Shown here: piece after piece, positions 32,917-41,300 of the stretch
Layout of the letters: each line of letters begins with the position of its first letter
How positions within the stretch are numbered: the stretch's first letter is position 1
Source: JANNNF01 sp040385825
GTDB lineage: Bacteria; Pseudomonadota; Alphaproteobacteria; Rhodobacterales; Rhodobacteraceae
Assembly (NCBI GenBank): GCA_040385825.1
Contig: JAZKGQ010000038.1
Coordinates: 1 to 44,820 of the forward strand
Direction of reading: 5' to 3'
Length of the DNA: 44,820 bases
Program-made: the position numbers and the translations under genes
Notes under the pieces: model-generated
What the model was told of the DNA's origin: nothing
The model's input: the letters and a program-made list of their open reading frames with translations, nothing else
The model's database searches: none

Positions 32917-32932
32917 TTATACAGTTGCATAA
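32917..32932. promoter_or_regulatory. Candidate TetR operator
   Basis: TTATACAGTTGCATAA is a 16-bp imperfect palindrome (pattern TTATnCAnnTGnATAA). It lies 15 bp upstream of the TetR start and is likely autoregulatory. It is AT-rich in GC-rich surroundings. Confidence 0.5.
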
Positions 32933-32982
32933 TTGGGCGGACGGGACGCCATCAGCAACACAGAATGCGGCAATTTCATGTC

Positions 32983-33879
32983 TCAATCAGACCAAACATC
33001 CTTGTGGATGATCACATCTGCCTGCGGATAGGCGGCAAGGATGGCGCGGCGCAGGCTGGCGCCGATGCCATGGGCCACCCGCAGGGGCAGGTCGCCGTCC
33101 AGCTCGATATGGATATGCACGAAGACGCGGCTGCCTGCGGTGCGGGTTTTCAGGTCGTGAAAGCCGCGCACACCGGGCCAGGTGCGGGCGATATTGGCGA
33201 TCCCCTCGATCACCGCAGGGTCGGCGCGGCGGTCCATCAGGGCATCGAACGCGCCCTTGCCGATGCGCAGCGCGCCAAGCGCCAGCATCAGCGCCGCGCC
33301 CAGGGCCACCACCCCGTCGATCGACGCCAGCCCGTATTGCTGCGCCGCCCACAGCGACAGGATCGCGCCGATGTTGGGCAGAAGGTCACCCAGATAATGC
33401 AGCCGGTCGGCGGCCACCACCCGGCTGCCGGTGCGTCTGGCCACCCGGCCCTGCCAGATCACCAGCCCAAGCGTCAGCAGGATCGACACCGCCATCACCC
33501 CCATGCCCCGGCCTTCGGCCATGATGGTGGCGGGCACCGGCGACAGCAGGCGCAGCACCGCCGCCGTGGCGATCACCCCTGCCGATACCAGAATGAACAG
33601 CGCCTGCCCCAGGGCCGCCAGATCCTCGGCCGAGGTGTGGCCAAAGGCGTGGTCCTCATCGGCGGGCCGCGAGGCATACCAGATGGCCGCCATCGCCCCC
33701 AGGGACACCATCAGGTCCATCGCACTGTCCGCCAGCGAGGCCGCAACCGACAAGGCCCCGGTTTCGCCCAAGGCCCACAGCTTGAGCGCGACCAGCACCC
33801 CCGCCACACTGACCGAGGCCAGCGCGACAACCAGGTTCATCCGGTTGCCGTGGTCGCAGTGGAAGGTATCATGTGGCAT
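32983..33879 (-). CDS. Cation diffusion facilitator (CDF) family transporter
   Basis: 298 residues, with six predicted membrane helices (about 15-185) and a C-terminal cytoplasmic ferredoxin-like domain. Metal-site motifs are DSAMD in helix 2 and HYLGD in helix 5, both typical of FieF/YiiP-type exporters of Zn2+, Fe2+ or Mn2+. HAFGH in the loop after helix 2 is also a family feature. It exports metal using the proton gradient. Metal identity is not determined; the tetrahedral site with two Asp and one His fits Zn/Fe rather than Mn. Confidence 0.88.
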   Translation of the reverse strand: MPHDTFHCDHGNRMNLVVALASVSVAGVLVALKLWALGETGALSVAASLADSAMDLMVSLGAMAAIWYASRPADEDHAFGHTSAEDLAALGQALFILVSAGVIATAAVLRLLSPVPATIMAEGRGMGVMAVSILLTLGLVIWQGRVARRTGSRVVAADRLHYLGDLLPNIGAILSLWAAQQYGLASIDGVVALGAALMLALGALRIGKGAFDALMDRRADPAVIEGIANIARTWPGVRGFHDLKTRTAGSRVFVHIHIELDGDLPLRVAHGIGASLRRAILAAYPQADVIIHKDVWSD

Positions 33880-33969
33880 CTGCGTGTCTTTCCTGCGCCG
33901 CGCTCGTCGTCGCCTTCCGCGCCGTCGCCTTGAGAGCCGTCCGGGGCGGCGGGCGGCAAGGGTTGCGGC

Positions 33970-34560
33970 TTACTCGATCACCTCGCCCGGCTCTACCCCC
34001 CAAAGTGCGGATTTGCGGACCCAGCCCTTTTCACCGCCCAGCCCCACGCGGCACCAGTCCGGCGTGCATTTCAGCACCTTGCCCACCACGCCGCGTTCGG
34101 CCTGGATCACCACATCTGCCCCGTCCTCGGGGGCCGAGCGGAATTCGGCCATGTCGCGCGCCACCAGCACCGTGCGCACCCCCGACAGCAGCGAGTAATG
34201 CACCCAGCCCCCGGCGCCTTCAGCGTCTTCGATCCGGCGCCAGTTGTCAAATTCGCCGGTGATGCGCAGCGGCATGCCCGCGCGGGTGAACACCCAGTCG
34301 ATGCGATGGGTCAGCCCCGGCCCGCGCCGGGCGTTGCCGTCGCCGGTTTTCAGCGACACAAAGCGCGGCAGCGGCAGGTTTGTCACGCAGCCAATGCCGG
34401 GCACACAGTTCTTTTGCGGTTTCTTGGCCGCCTGGACCGCTACCGCCGCCTCGGATGCGGCTTCGGTTGCCGCTTCGACCGGGGCCTGCTGGCCTGCAGC
34501 CGCAAAGGCGGTGCCAAGCGCCGCCACCAGAAGAACCGCCAGAAAACCCGTGTGTGCCAT
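33970..34560 (-). CDS. Exported SH3 domain protein
   Basis: 196 residues. The signal peptide is about the first 22 residues (MAHTGFLAVLLVAALGTAFAAAG). An Ala/Glu-rich linker and a CVPGIGCVTNLPLPRFVSLKTG strand follow. Two bacterial SH3-like repeats come next: the first starts near FVSLKTGDGNARRGPG and the second near TVLVARDMAEFRSAPEDGA. The product is likely periplasmic, interacting with peptidoglycan or protein partners. Two Cys (KCTPDWC) may form a disulphide. The frame runs open far upstream over a divergent gene; 34560 is the only start that yields a signal peptide. Confidence 0.82.
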   Translation of the reverse strand: MAHTGFLAVLLVAALGTAFAAAGQQAPVEAATEAASEAAVAVQAAKKPQKNCVPGIGCVTNLPLPRFVSLKTGDGNARRGPGLTHRIDWVFTRAGMPLRITGEFDNWRRIEDAEGAGGWVHYSLLSGVRTVLVARDMAEFRSAPEDGADVVIQAERGVVGKVLKCTPDWCRVGLGGEKGWVRKSALWGVEPGEVIE

Positions 34561-34659
34561 TGCTGCCTGCCGATTGATTTGCCGGGGCTTGTACCTTGCC
34601 CCGCTTGTCGTCACTTTGGCCTCAGGATGCGCGATTTTGCAAGTGCAGGGAGGATGCCG

Positions 34660-35646
34660 ATGCCCGCAGGACGCCTGAGTGTGGTCGTAACGCGACGCTT
34701 GCCCGAAGCGGTGGAAACCCGGCTGAAAGAGCTGTTCGACGTGGATCTGCGCGACCCCGACACCCCCATGACCCGCGACGACCTGGCCGCCGCCATGGCC
34801 CGTGCCGATGTGCTGGTGCCCACCATCACCGACCAGATTGACGCAGGCCTGATCGGGCTTGCCGGGCCGAAGCTGCGACTGATCGCCAATTACGGCGCGG
34901 GGGTCGATCATATCGACGTGGCCACCGCCCGCAGCCGGGGGATCCTGGTGTCCAACACCCCCGGCGTGGTCACCGAAGACACCGCCGACATGGTGATGGC
35001 GCTGATCCTGGGCGTCACCCGCCGCATTCCCGAAGGGCTGGCGCTGATGCAGTCGGGCAACTGGCCCGGCTGGTCGCCGATGGCCAATCTGGGCGGGCGT
35101 CTGGGCGGGCGGCGTCTTGGCATTCTGGGCATGGGTCGCATCGGGCAGGCTGTAGCGCGGCGCGCACGGGCCTTCGGATGCCAGGTGCATTACCACAACC
35201 GCAAACGCCTGCGCCCCGAGATCGAGGCCGAACTGGAGGCGACCTATTGGGAAAGCCTTGACCAGATGGTGGCCCGGATGGACATTCTGTCGGTCAACTG
35301 CCCGCACACGCCATCGACCTTTCATCTGATGAACGCGCGGCGGCTGAAGCTGATGAAACCCTCGGCGGTGATCGTCAACACCTCGCGCGGCGAGGTGATC
35401 GACGAAAACGCCCTGACCCGCGGCCTGCGCAGCGGCGAGATCGCGGGGGCGGGGCTGGACGTGTACGAACACGGGGCCGAGATCAACCCGCGCCTGCGCG
35501 AATTGCCCAATGTGGTGCTGTTGCCGCATATGGGGTCGGCCACGCTGGAAGGCCGGGTCGAGATGGGCGAAAAGGTGATCATCAACATCAAGACCTTCGC
35601 CGACGGCCACCGCCCGCCGGATCTGGTGGTGCCGGGAATGCTGTAG
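34660..35646 (+). CDS. D-2-hydroxyacid dehydrogenase (D-glycerate dehydrogenase/glyoxylate reductase-like)
   Basis: 328 residues, the usual length for hydroxypyruvate/glyoxylate reductases. The Rossmann motif is GILGMGRIGQAVA. The active-site Arg is in NTSRGEV and the catalytic His in LLPHMGSAT; a YGAGVDHID motif lies in the N-terminal lobe. It reduces glyoxylate or hydroxypyruvate using NAD(P)H, or oxidises D-glycerate. ATG 34660 is favoured because GGGAGG ends 6 nt before it; the ATG at 34654 would have no spacing. It is divergent from the SH3 gene. Confidence 0.87.
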   Translation: MPAGRLSVVVTRRLPEAVETRLKELFDVDLRDPDTPMTRDDLAAAMARADVLVPTITDQIDAGLIGLAGPKLRLIANYGAGVDHIDVATARSRGILVSNTPGVVTEDTADMVMALILGVTRRIPEGLALMQSGNWPGWSPMANLGGRLGGRRLGILGMGRIGQAVARRARAFGCQVHYHNRKRLRPEIEAELEATYWESLDQMVARMDILSVNCPHTPSTFHLMNARRLKLMKPSAVIVNTSRGEVIDENALTRGLRSGEIAGAGLDVYEHGAEINPRLRELPNVVLLPHMGSATLEGRVEMGEKVIINIKTFADGHRPPDLVVPGML

Positions 35647-35716
35647 CCCGCCGCCAAATTGCCGCCATTCCTCCGCAGGCCTGCCGTCATCGCGTGGTCT
35701 GGTCTGCGCAGGCGCA

Positions 35717-36577
35717 ATGGGGGCGAAGATGGGCAACGGTATCAGCAAGGTTCTTGCGGCGATCTTCGGGGTGATCGTGCTGGGCGCGGTTGTGGCGCTG
35801 GATTTTCAGCGCTTTGCGGCCAGGGCCGAAGGCGACGGCGGGCCGCGCGCCTATTTTGCGCAGTTGACCGCGGGGATTGCCCCGCTGCTGGACCGCACTC
35901 CCCCTGTCACAATTGCCGATCATCTGCCTTCGGCCCCGCAAGGCTGGGAACGCCGTCCGCTGACCCAGGCCGATGCCGAGGCGATCACCGGGCTGCCCTA
36001 TGACAAGGACAACGCGGCCCCCGACCTGACGCAGGATATTGTCAAACGCCTGCTGCTGCCCCGCTACGACGACCGCCGCATCGTTGAAGCCTATGTGTCG
36101 ACCGATGCCGTGGTGGCCCTGCGGGTAGAAGTTACCCCCCCCGGCAAGCAGTTCAGCCCCAGTGCCAAGCTGAAACGCCGCGCCGAGGCCAAGCTGCGCG
36201 ACAGCCTGATTTCGGCGGCGGTCTTTGCCGAAAACGGGGCGCTGCGCTTTCATGCCATGCAGCAGGTGACGATCGACCCGGCCACGGGGGCGACCACCCC
36301 GGTCGAATACCGCCGCTTCTGGGCCGGGCTGGAGGGCCGGCTGGAGGTCGAGGTGGTGACCAATGCCGACGACGAGGCGCTGTTGCCGATCTTGCAGGGG
36401 CTGAACGCGGCGGCACTGATGGCGATGACAGAAGCCCCCGAGGCCGAGGTGATTGTCGCCGACGCCGCCCCTGAGGCCGCCGCCCCCGCCGCCACCACGA
36501 TCAGCGCAGGCGAGGGCACGGTCGAAAGCACGGGCGGCGGCTGCGTGCGCCGGGCGGGCAAGCTGACCTGCAACTGA
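35717..36577 (+). CDS. Conserved-looking membrane-anchored protein of unknown function
   Basis: 286 residues; not recognised. A single membrane segment (about 10-30: VLAAIFGVIVLGAVVALDF) precedes a soluble domain, which is probably periplasmic. Residues 60-215 look folded (LPYDKDNAAPDLTQDIVKRL, RYDDRRIVEAYVSTDAVVALRVEVTPPG). The C-terminus is Ala/Glu/Pro-rich low-complexity ending in GGGCVRRAGKLTCN, a Cys pair that could be an oxidised hairpin. A second ATG at 35729 is an alternative start. It stands alone, 70 bp after the hydroxyacid dehydrogenase and 135 bp before TerC. Confidence 0.72.
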   Translation: MGAKMGNGISKVLAAIFGVIVLGAVVALDFQRFAARAEGDGGPRAYFAQLTAGIAPLLDRTPPVTIADHLPSAPQGWERRPLTQADAEAITGLPYDKDNAAPDLTQDIVKRLLLPRYDDRRIVEAYVSTDAVVALRVEVTPPGKQFSPSAKLKRRAEAKLRDSLISAAVFAENGALRFHAMQQVTIDPATGATTPVEYRRFWAGLEGRLEVEVVTNADDEALLPILQGLNAAALMAMTEAPEAEVIVADAAPEAAAPAATTISAGEGTVESTGGGCVRRAGKLTCN

Positions 36578-36712
36578 CGCTGCCGGTCCGGCCTTGATGG
36601 GGGCGATCCAGCCTCAATCTGCGCTGTCGGCACTTTCCTGCCAACTCGCGGGTTGAAACCGGGGCGTGCAGCCCTTACCTACCGCCCAAATCAACCAAAA
36701 ACTGGGACAGCG

Positions 36713-37375
36713 ATGGAAATTTTCACATATGAGGGCTTTGTCGCCCTGATGCAGGTCATTGGCATTGACCTTGTGCTGGCAGGCGACAACGCCATTGTCA
36801 TCGGTCTTGCGGCAGCCGGTCTGCCAAAGGAACAGCGCGCCCGTGCGATCCTTGTGGGGATCATTGCGGCCACCTTGATGCGCATTGGCTTTGCTTTGAT
36901 CACGACGCAGCTTCTGGCCGTCGTGGGCCTGCTGCTGGCCGGTGGTCTGCTGCTGCTCTGGGTCTGCTGGAAGATGTGGAGCGAACTGCGTCAGGGCCAC
37001 GGCACCGACAACATGGCAGAAGAGGCCCTGACCGGAACCGACCTGAACGCCGATGGCACCGTCGCCGGTGGCGCGCCCAAAAAGACCTTCGCGCAGGCCG
37101 CCTGGCAGATCGTGATTGCCGACATCTCGATGAGCCTGGACAACGTGCTGGCTGTGGCCGGTGCCGCCAAGGATCACCCCACCGTTCTGGTGATCGGCCT
37201 TGCGCTGTCGATCGCGATGATGGGCTTTGCCGCCAGCTTCATCGCCCGTCTGCTGAACAAGCATCGCTGGATCGCCTATGTCGGTCTGCTGATCATCGTC
37301 TATGTGGCGTTGCAGATGATGTGGGAAGGCTGGAATGAAGTGAAGCCGTTTGTGCTGGCCTATCTGGCCAACTGA
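36713..37375 (+). CDS. TerC family integral membrane protein (YjbE-type)
   Basis: 220 residues with seven or so predicted helices. The conserved acidic membrane motifs are DLVLAGDNAIVI near residue 20 and DISMSLDNVLAV near 140; they are the hallmark of TerC/YjbE proteins, now linked to Mn2+ export or metallation of secreted proteins. Length fits YjbE rather than the longer TerC. A cytoplasmic loop (about 85-125) is Gly/Ala/Asp-rich. ATG 36713 follows GGGACAG. I looked for a Mn riboswitch (yybP-ykoY type) in the 135-bp leader and did not see one. A strong terminator follows. Confidence 0.87.
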   Translation: MEIFTYEGFVALMQVIGIDLVLAGDNAIVIGLAAAGLPKEQRARAILVGIIAATLMRIGFALITTQLLAVVGLLLAGGLLLLWVCWKMWSELRQGHGTDNMAEEALTGTDLNADGTVAGGAPKKTFAQAAWQIVIADISMSLDNVLAVAGAAKDHPTVLVIGLALSIAMMGFAASFIARLLNKHRWIAYVGLLIIVYVALQMMWEGWNEVKPFVLAYLAN

Positions 37376-37397
37376 TTTCCTGCGATATGCCCGATGC

Positions 37398-37423
37398 AAA
37401 AGCCGCCCCTTGGGGCGGCTTTT
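37398..37423. terminator. Bidirectional intrinsic terminator
   Basis: AAAAGCCGCCCC, a TT loop, then GGGGCGGCTTTT: a 12-bp stem whose outer A/T pairs give a U-tract on either strand. It lies 22 bp after the TerC stop and 18 bp beyond the stop of the minus-strand FAD oxidoreductase, so it ends both operons. Confidence 0.9.
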
Positions 37424-37441
37424 GTCTGTGATGGGAATGGG

Positions 37442-38677
37442 TCAGAACCGGGTCGGCAGATAGGGGCCAAGGTCGATCCCGACGGGCCGCCCCCCCACCA
37501 GATCGGCCACGATCCGCGCGGTGATCGGCGCAAGGGTCAGCCCGATATGGCCATGGCCATAGGCATGGATCACGTTGCGCCCCGCCGCCGAGGGGCCGAT
37601 CACCGGCAGACTGTCAGGCATCGAAGGGCGAAAGCCCATCCAGGTCCGGTCCGGCGCGCCCAGATCGGGAAAGATCGCCCGCGCGCCCTGCACCAGCCTG
37701 TCAATCCGGTGCGGCGAGGGCGGGGCGGTCAGCCCGCCCAGTTCCACCGTGCCCGCCACCCGCAGCCGTCCGTCCATCGGGCACAGATAGAACCCGCGTG
37801 TGGTGGGGCAGGTGGGGCGCGACAGCCTTGGCACCGCCATGTCCCATTCGGCGTGATAGCCGCGTTCAGTATCCAGCGGCACCCGGTCGCCCGCCTGCAA
37901 GGCAAGGGCCCTGGAATGCGCCCCGGCGGCAATCACCACATGGGCCGCGTGCAGATGCAGCCCCGGCCCTTCGACCAGCACGCCGTCGAACTTGCGGGTC
38001 AGGCGGTCTGCCCGCGCCGCGATGACCGGCGCCGCCGCAACGGCCTGCGCCAGCAACCCCACCATCCGGCCTGGGTCCGACAGGAAGACCGCGTTGGGAA
38101 AGAACGCAGCCCCCTCGGCGCGCGGCAGGCCCGGTTCCATCGCCGCCAGTGCGGCGGGGTTCAGCAGCTCGACTTTGACGCCGTGGTGCCGCCGCACCGC
38201 CATTTCCGCATCCGCCGCGCGAAAGGCGGCAGCGGATTCGTAGACATAGAGGCAGCCGCGTTTCTGCAAGATGGCCGCCCCGCCGATCCGGCTGGCAAGG
38301 TCGTCCCACAGGGGGGCCGCATCGGCCATCAGCGCCGCAATCGCCGCCATGTTGCGCCGGGCCGCCCCCGGCAGCGACTGGCGGGCAAACCGCAACAGCC
38401 ACGGTGCCAGCGACGGCAGGGCCGCACGCCGGATCGACAGCGGCGAGTCGCGGTTGAACAGCAAGGACGGCAGGTTGCGCAGCACATCGGGCGTGCCGAC
38501 CGGGCTGATGGCGTAATCGGCGATGGTGCCCGCGTTGCCATGGCTGGCCCCCATGCCGGGGCGGCCGGGGTCGACGATCACCACCTGCCGCCCTTCGGCC
38601 AGCAGGCGCTCGGCAATCGCGAGGCCCACCACCCCGGCGCCAAGGATGGCAATTTCGGTCGTTCTGTGCTGTGCCAT
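37442..38677 (-). CDS. DAO-family FAD-dependent oxidoreductase (D-amino-acid dehydrogenase-like)
   Basis: 411 residues. The FAD motif is ILGAGVVGLAIAERL with Glu/Asp at the end of the second strand (VVIVD). The C-terminal PVIGPSAAGRNVIHAYGHGHIGLTLAP is typical of DadA, glycine oxidase and PuuB-type flavoproteins. These enzymes deaminate D-amino acids, glycine or secondary amines. As last gene of the ligase 2 operon (19 bp after the iron alcohol dehydrogenase), it may oxidise the amino acid released from a gamma-glutamyl intermediate or act as a PuuB-like oxidase (inference). The start at 38677 is chosen because upstream codons overlap the previous gene's end. Confidence 0.85.
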   Translation of the reverse strand: MAQHRTTEIAILGAGVVGLAIAERLLAEGRQVVIVDPGRPGMGASHGNAGTIADYAISPVGTPDVLRNLPSLLFNRDSPLSIRRAALPSLAPWLLRFARQSLPGAARRNMAAIAALMADAAPLWDDLASRIGGAAILQKRGCLYVYESAAAFRAADAEMAVRRHHGVKVELLNPAALAAMEPGLPRAEGAAFFPNAVFLSDPGRMVGLLAQAVAAAPVIAARADRLTRKFDGVLVEGPGLHLHAAHVVIAAGAHSRALALQAGDRVPLDTERGYHAEWDMAVPRLSRPTCPTTRGFYLCPMDGRLRVAGTVELGGLTAPPSPHRIDRLVQGARAIFPDLGAPDRTWMGFRPSMPDSLPVIGPSAAGRNVIHAYGHGHIGLTLAPITARIVADLVGGRPVGIDLGPYLPTRF

Positions 38678-38696
38678 CCGGGGTCCGATGCGGGGC

Positions 38697-39857
38697 CTAC
38701 ATGCAGGCGTCGAACAGCGCACGGGTGTTGGCGCGTGTCATCGCCACCGGATTGCCGCCACATGACGGGTCTTCCAGCGCCATGTCGGTCAGCCGGTCCA
38801 GATCGGCGTAAAGGACGCCCATGGCCGACAGATTGGCCGGAATCGCCAGCAGCGCCCGCAACTCCATCACCTGATCATGAAAGCCCGCAAAACCGCCCGC
38901 AAAGCCCAGATAGGCGGCAGCGGCATTGATGCGGTCCTCGATCGCGGCCTTGTTGAAGTCCAGCACCATCGGCATCACCACGGCATTGGTGGTGCCGTGA
39001 TGGGTGTTGTACACCGCGCCGATCGGGTGGCTGAGGCTGTGGATCGCCCCCAGCCCTTTCTGAAACGCCACAGCCCCCATGGCGGCCGCCGACATCATAT
39101 GCGCGCGGGCGTCCAGATCGTTGGGGTTGGCATAGACCTTCGGCAGGTTTTCAAACACCAGCCGCATGCCTTCCAGCGCGATGCCCTGACTCATCGGGTG
39201 GTAGAACGGGCTGGAATAGGCCTCAAGACAATGGGCCAGCGCGTCCATCCCGGTGCCTGCGGTGATGAAACGCGGCATGCCCACTGTCAGCGCCGGGTCG
39301 CAGATGGTGACGACGGGCAGCAGTCTGGGGTGGAAGATGATCTTCTTCTTGTGGGTTTCCGAATTGGTCAACACGCCGGCACGGCCCACCTCAGAACCCG
39401 TACCCGCCGTGGTCGGCACCGCGATGATCGGGGCGATCTTCGTGGCATCGGCGCGGGTGTACCAGTCGTCGACATCCTCCAGATCCCAGACGCTCAGGTC
39501 TTTGCGCTGATGCGCCATCAGGGCGATCATCTTGCCAAGGTCCAAGGCCGACCCGCCGCCAAAGCACACCACGCCGTCATGGCCACCGGCGAGGTAGACG
39601 GCGATGCCCGCCGCCATGTTGATTTCGTTCGGGTTGGGGTCCACGTCGGAAAACACCGCGCGGCCAAGGCCGGCCGCGTCCAGCACATCCAGCGCTGCGG
39701 CGGTGATCGGCAGGCTGGACAGCGCCTTGTCCGTCACCAGCAGCGGCTTTTTCAGACCCGCCGATTTGCAATGCTCGGCCAGTTCCGACACCCGGCCCAC
39801 GCCGAACTTGATGGCGGTGGGATAGGACCAGTTCCGGTTGGGGACAGCGTGGGTCAT
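38697..39857 (-). CDS. Iron-containing alcohol dehydrogenase
   Basis: 386 residues, a normal type III alcohol dehydrogenase. The NAD-binding GGGSALDLGK is near residue 100 and PTTAGTGSEV near 150. The metal ligands are seen in GMDALAHCLEAY (Asp and His) and in the HSLSHPIGAVYNTHHG segment (His and His). It interconverts alcohols and aldehydes. Its start overlaps the stop of the aldehyde dehydrogenase by ATGA, so an alcohol-to-aldehyde-to-acid pair is implied. This fits oxidation of a hydroxyl-bearing amine conjugate made by ligase 2 (inference). Confidence 0.9.
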   Translation of the reverse strand: MTHAVPNRNWSYPTAIKFGVGRVSELAEHCKSAGLKKPLLVTDKALSSLPITAAALDVLDAAGLGRAVFSDVDPNPNEINMAAGIAVYLAGGHDGVVCFGGGSALDLGKMIALMAHQRKDLSVWDLEDVDDWYTRADATKIAPIIAVPTTAGTGSEVGRAGVLTNSETHKKKIIFHPRLLPVVTICDPALTVGMPRFITAGTGMDALAHCLEAYSSPFYHPMSQGIALEGMRLVFENLPKVYANPNDLDARAHMMSAAAMGAVAFQKGLGAIHSLSHPIGAVYNTHHGTTNAVVMPMVLDFNKAAIEDRINAAAAYLGFAGGFAGFHDQVMELRALLAIPANLSAMGVLYADLDRLTDMALEDPSCGGNPVAMTRANTRALFDACM

Positions 39858-41239
39858 GCAGACACCTTCTTGAAATGATAGGATTTTGGCCGGGTGACGG
39901 CGTGGAAGCCAAGATAGGACAGCGACCCGCCGCGCCCGGTGTCCTTGCAGCCGGTCCAGCACAGGGCGGGGTCCAGATAATCGGCGCGGTTCATGAACAC
40001 GGTGCCGGTTTCGATCTGCGCGCCGATCTGGGCGGCGGTTTCGTAGTCTTGCGTCCATACGCTGGCAGTCAGACCGTAAGGAGAGTCGTTCATCAGCGCG
40101 ATGGCCTCGGCATCGTCCCGCACCTTCATGATGCCGACGACAGGGCCAAAGGATTCCTCCATCATCACCCGCATGGAATGGTCCACATCCACCAGGATCT
40201 GCGGGGCGAGGTAGGCCCCGCCATCATCCGCCGGGAACAGGGCGGGGTCGATCAGGGGGGTGGCCCCTGCGGCCACGGCTTCGGCAATCTGGCCGCGCAC
40301 CACGGCGGCGAAACGTTTGTTCGCCATCGGGCCAAGGGTGGTTTCAGGATCGAACGGGTTGCCCAGTTTCAGCGTTTTCACCCAGGCCACGGATCTTTCG
40401 ACAAAGGCGTCATAGAGCGACTCGTGGACATAAATCCGCTCGATCCCGCAGCAGCATTGGCCGGCGTTGTACATCGCGCCGTCCATCAGCGTATCGACCG
40501 CCGCGTCAAGGTTGGCGTCGGCGCGGACGTAAGCAGGGTCTTTGCCGCCCAGCTCCAGCCCCAAGGCGGTAAAGGTGCCTGCCGCCGCCTTTTCCATCGC
40601 CACCCCGCCACCGACCGAGCCTGTGAAGTTCACGAAACCGAAGGACCGGGCCGCAATCAGCGCCTCGGTGGTCGCATGGTCCAGCACAACGTTCTGGAAG
40701 ACATCGGCGGGGATGCCTGCCGCATGAAAGGCCTCGGCCAGCCGTTCGCCCACCAGCATGGTCTGGCTCGCGTGTTTCAGGATCACGCTGTTGCCCGCGA
40801 TCAGGGCCGGGACCAGCGTGTTGATGGTGGTGAGGTACGGATAATTCCACGGGGCCACGATGAACACCACGCCCACGGGGTCACGGTGCAGGCTGCGCTG
40901 GAATGCGTCGGAATCCTCGACCACGATCGGGGCGAGGGTTTCAGCGGCGATGTCGGACATATACTCGGTGCGGGCATTCACGCCGCCAAACTCACCACCA
41001 AAGCGGGTGGGGCGGCCCATCTGCCAGGCGGTTTCGGTGACCACCACGTCTTTCATCTCATTCAGTTTGGCAACCCCGGCCTTGACCAGGGCGATGCGGT
41101 CGGCGAGGGGGCGCGCGGCCCAGGCTTTCTGCGCTGTCCTTGCGGTGGCGACACAGGCTTGCGCTGCGGCGAGGGTCAGGGGCGTGCGGCTGGCATAGAC
41201 GGAGCCGTCGACGGGGGAAATCAGGTCTATCGGTTTCAT
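39854..41239 (-). CDS. NAD-dependent aldehyde dehydrogenase
   Basis: 461 residues, a little shorter than GabD. The APWNYPY motif and the catalytic Glu in GLELGGKDP are present. The active-site region is NAGQCCCGIERIYV, with three consecutive Cys including the nucleophile. It resembles the gamma-glutamyl-gamma-aminobutyraldehyde or betaine-aldehyde type group, but subgroup is not assigned. Second enzyme after ligase 2 in the operon; it is preceded by a REP-like hairpin at 41275 and overlaps the iron alcohol dehydrogenase by ATGA. Confidence 0.9.
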   Translation of the reverse strand: MKPIDLISPVDGSVYASRTPLTLAAAQACVATARTAQKAWAARPLADRIALVKAGVAKLNEMKDVVVTETAWQMGRPTRFGGEFGGVNARTEYMSDIAAETLAPIVVEDSDAFQRSLHRDPVGVVFIVAPWNYPYLTTINTLVPALIAGNSVILKHASQTMLVGERLAEAFHAAGIPADVFQNVVLDHATTEALIAARSFGFVNFTGSVGGGVAMEKAAAGTFTALGLELGGKDPAYVRADANLDAAVDTLMDGAMYNAGQCCCGIERIYVHESLYDAFVERSVAWVKTLKLGNPFDPETTLGPMANKRFAAVVRGQIAEAVAAGATPLIDPALFPADDGGAYLAPQILVDVDHSMRVMMEESFGPVVGIMKVRDDAEAIALMNDSPYGLTASVWTQDYETAAQIGAQIETGTVFMNRADYLDPALCWTGCKDTGRGGSLSYLGFHAVTRPKSYHFKKVSA

Positions 41240-41274
41240 GGGGGTGTCCGTTCGGGTATTTTTTGGGGGTGCGG

Positions 41275-41297
41275 AGGATGGGCAGATTGCCCATCCT
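41275..41297. repeat. REP-like hairpin between ligase 2 and aldehyde dehydrogenase
   Basis: AGGATGGGCA, a GAT loop, then TGCCCATCCT: a perfect 10-bp stem. It lies 4 bp past the ligase 2 stop and inside the operon. No T-run follows on the minus strand. I recall similar GGATGGGCA hairpins as common in Rhodobacteraceae intergenic DNA. It may stabilise the upstream mRNA 3' end or reduce readthrough. Confidence 0.6.
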
Positions 41298-41300
41298 ACA

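Noticed and set aside
36578..36712. Possible manganese riboswitch (yybP-ykoY type) before the TerC-family gene
   Set aside because: The leader lacks the conserved loop sequences I would expect. A covariance-model search would settle it.
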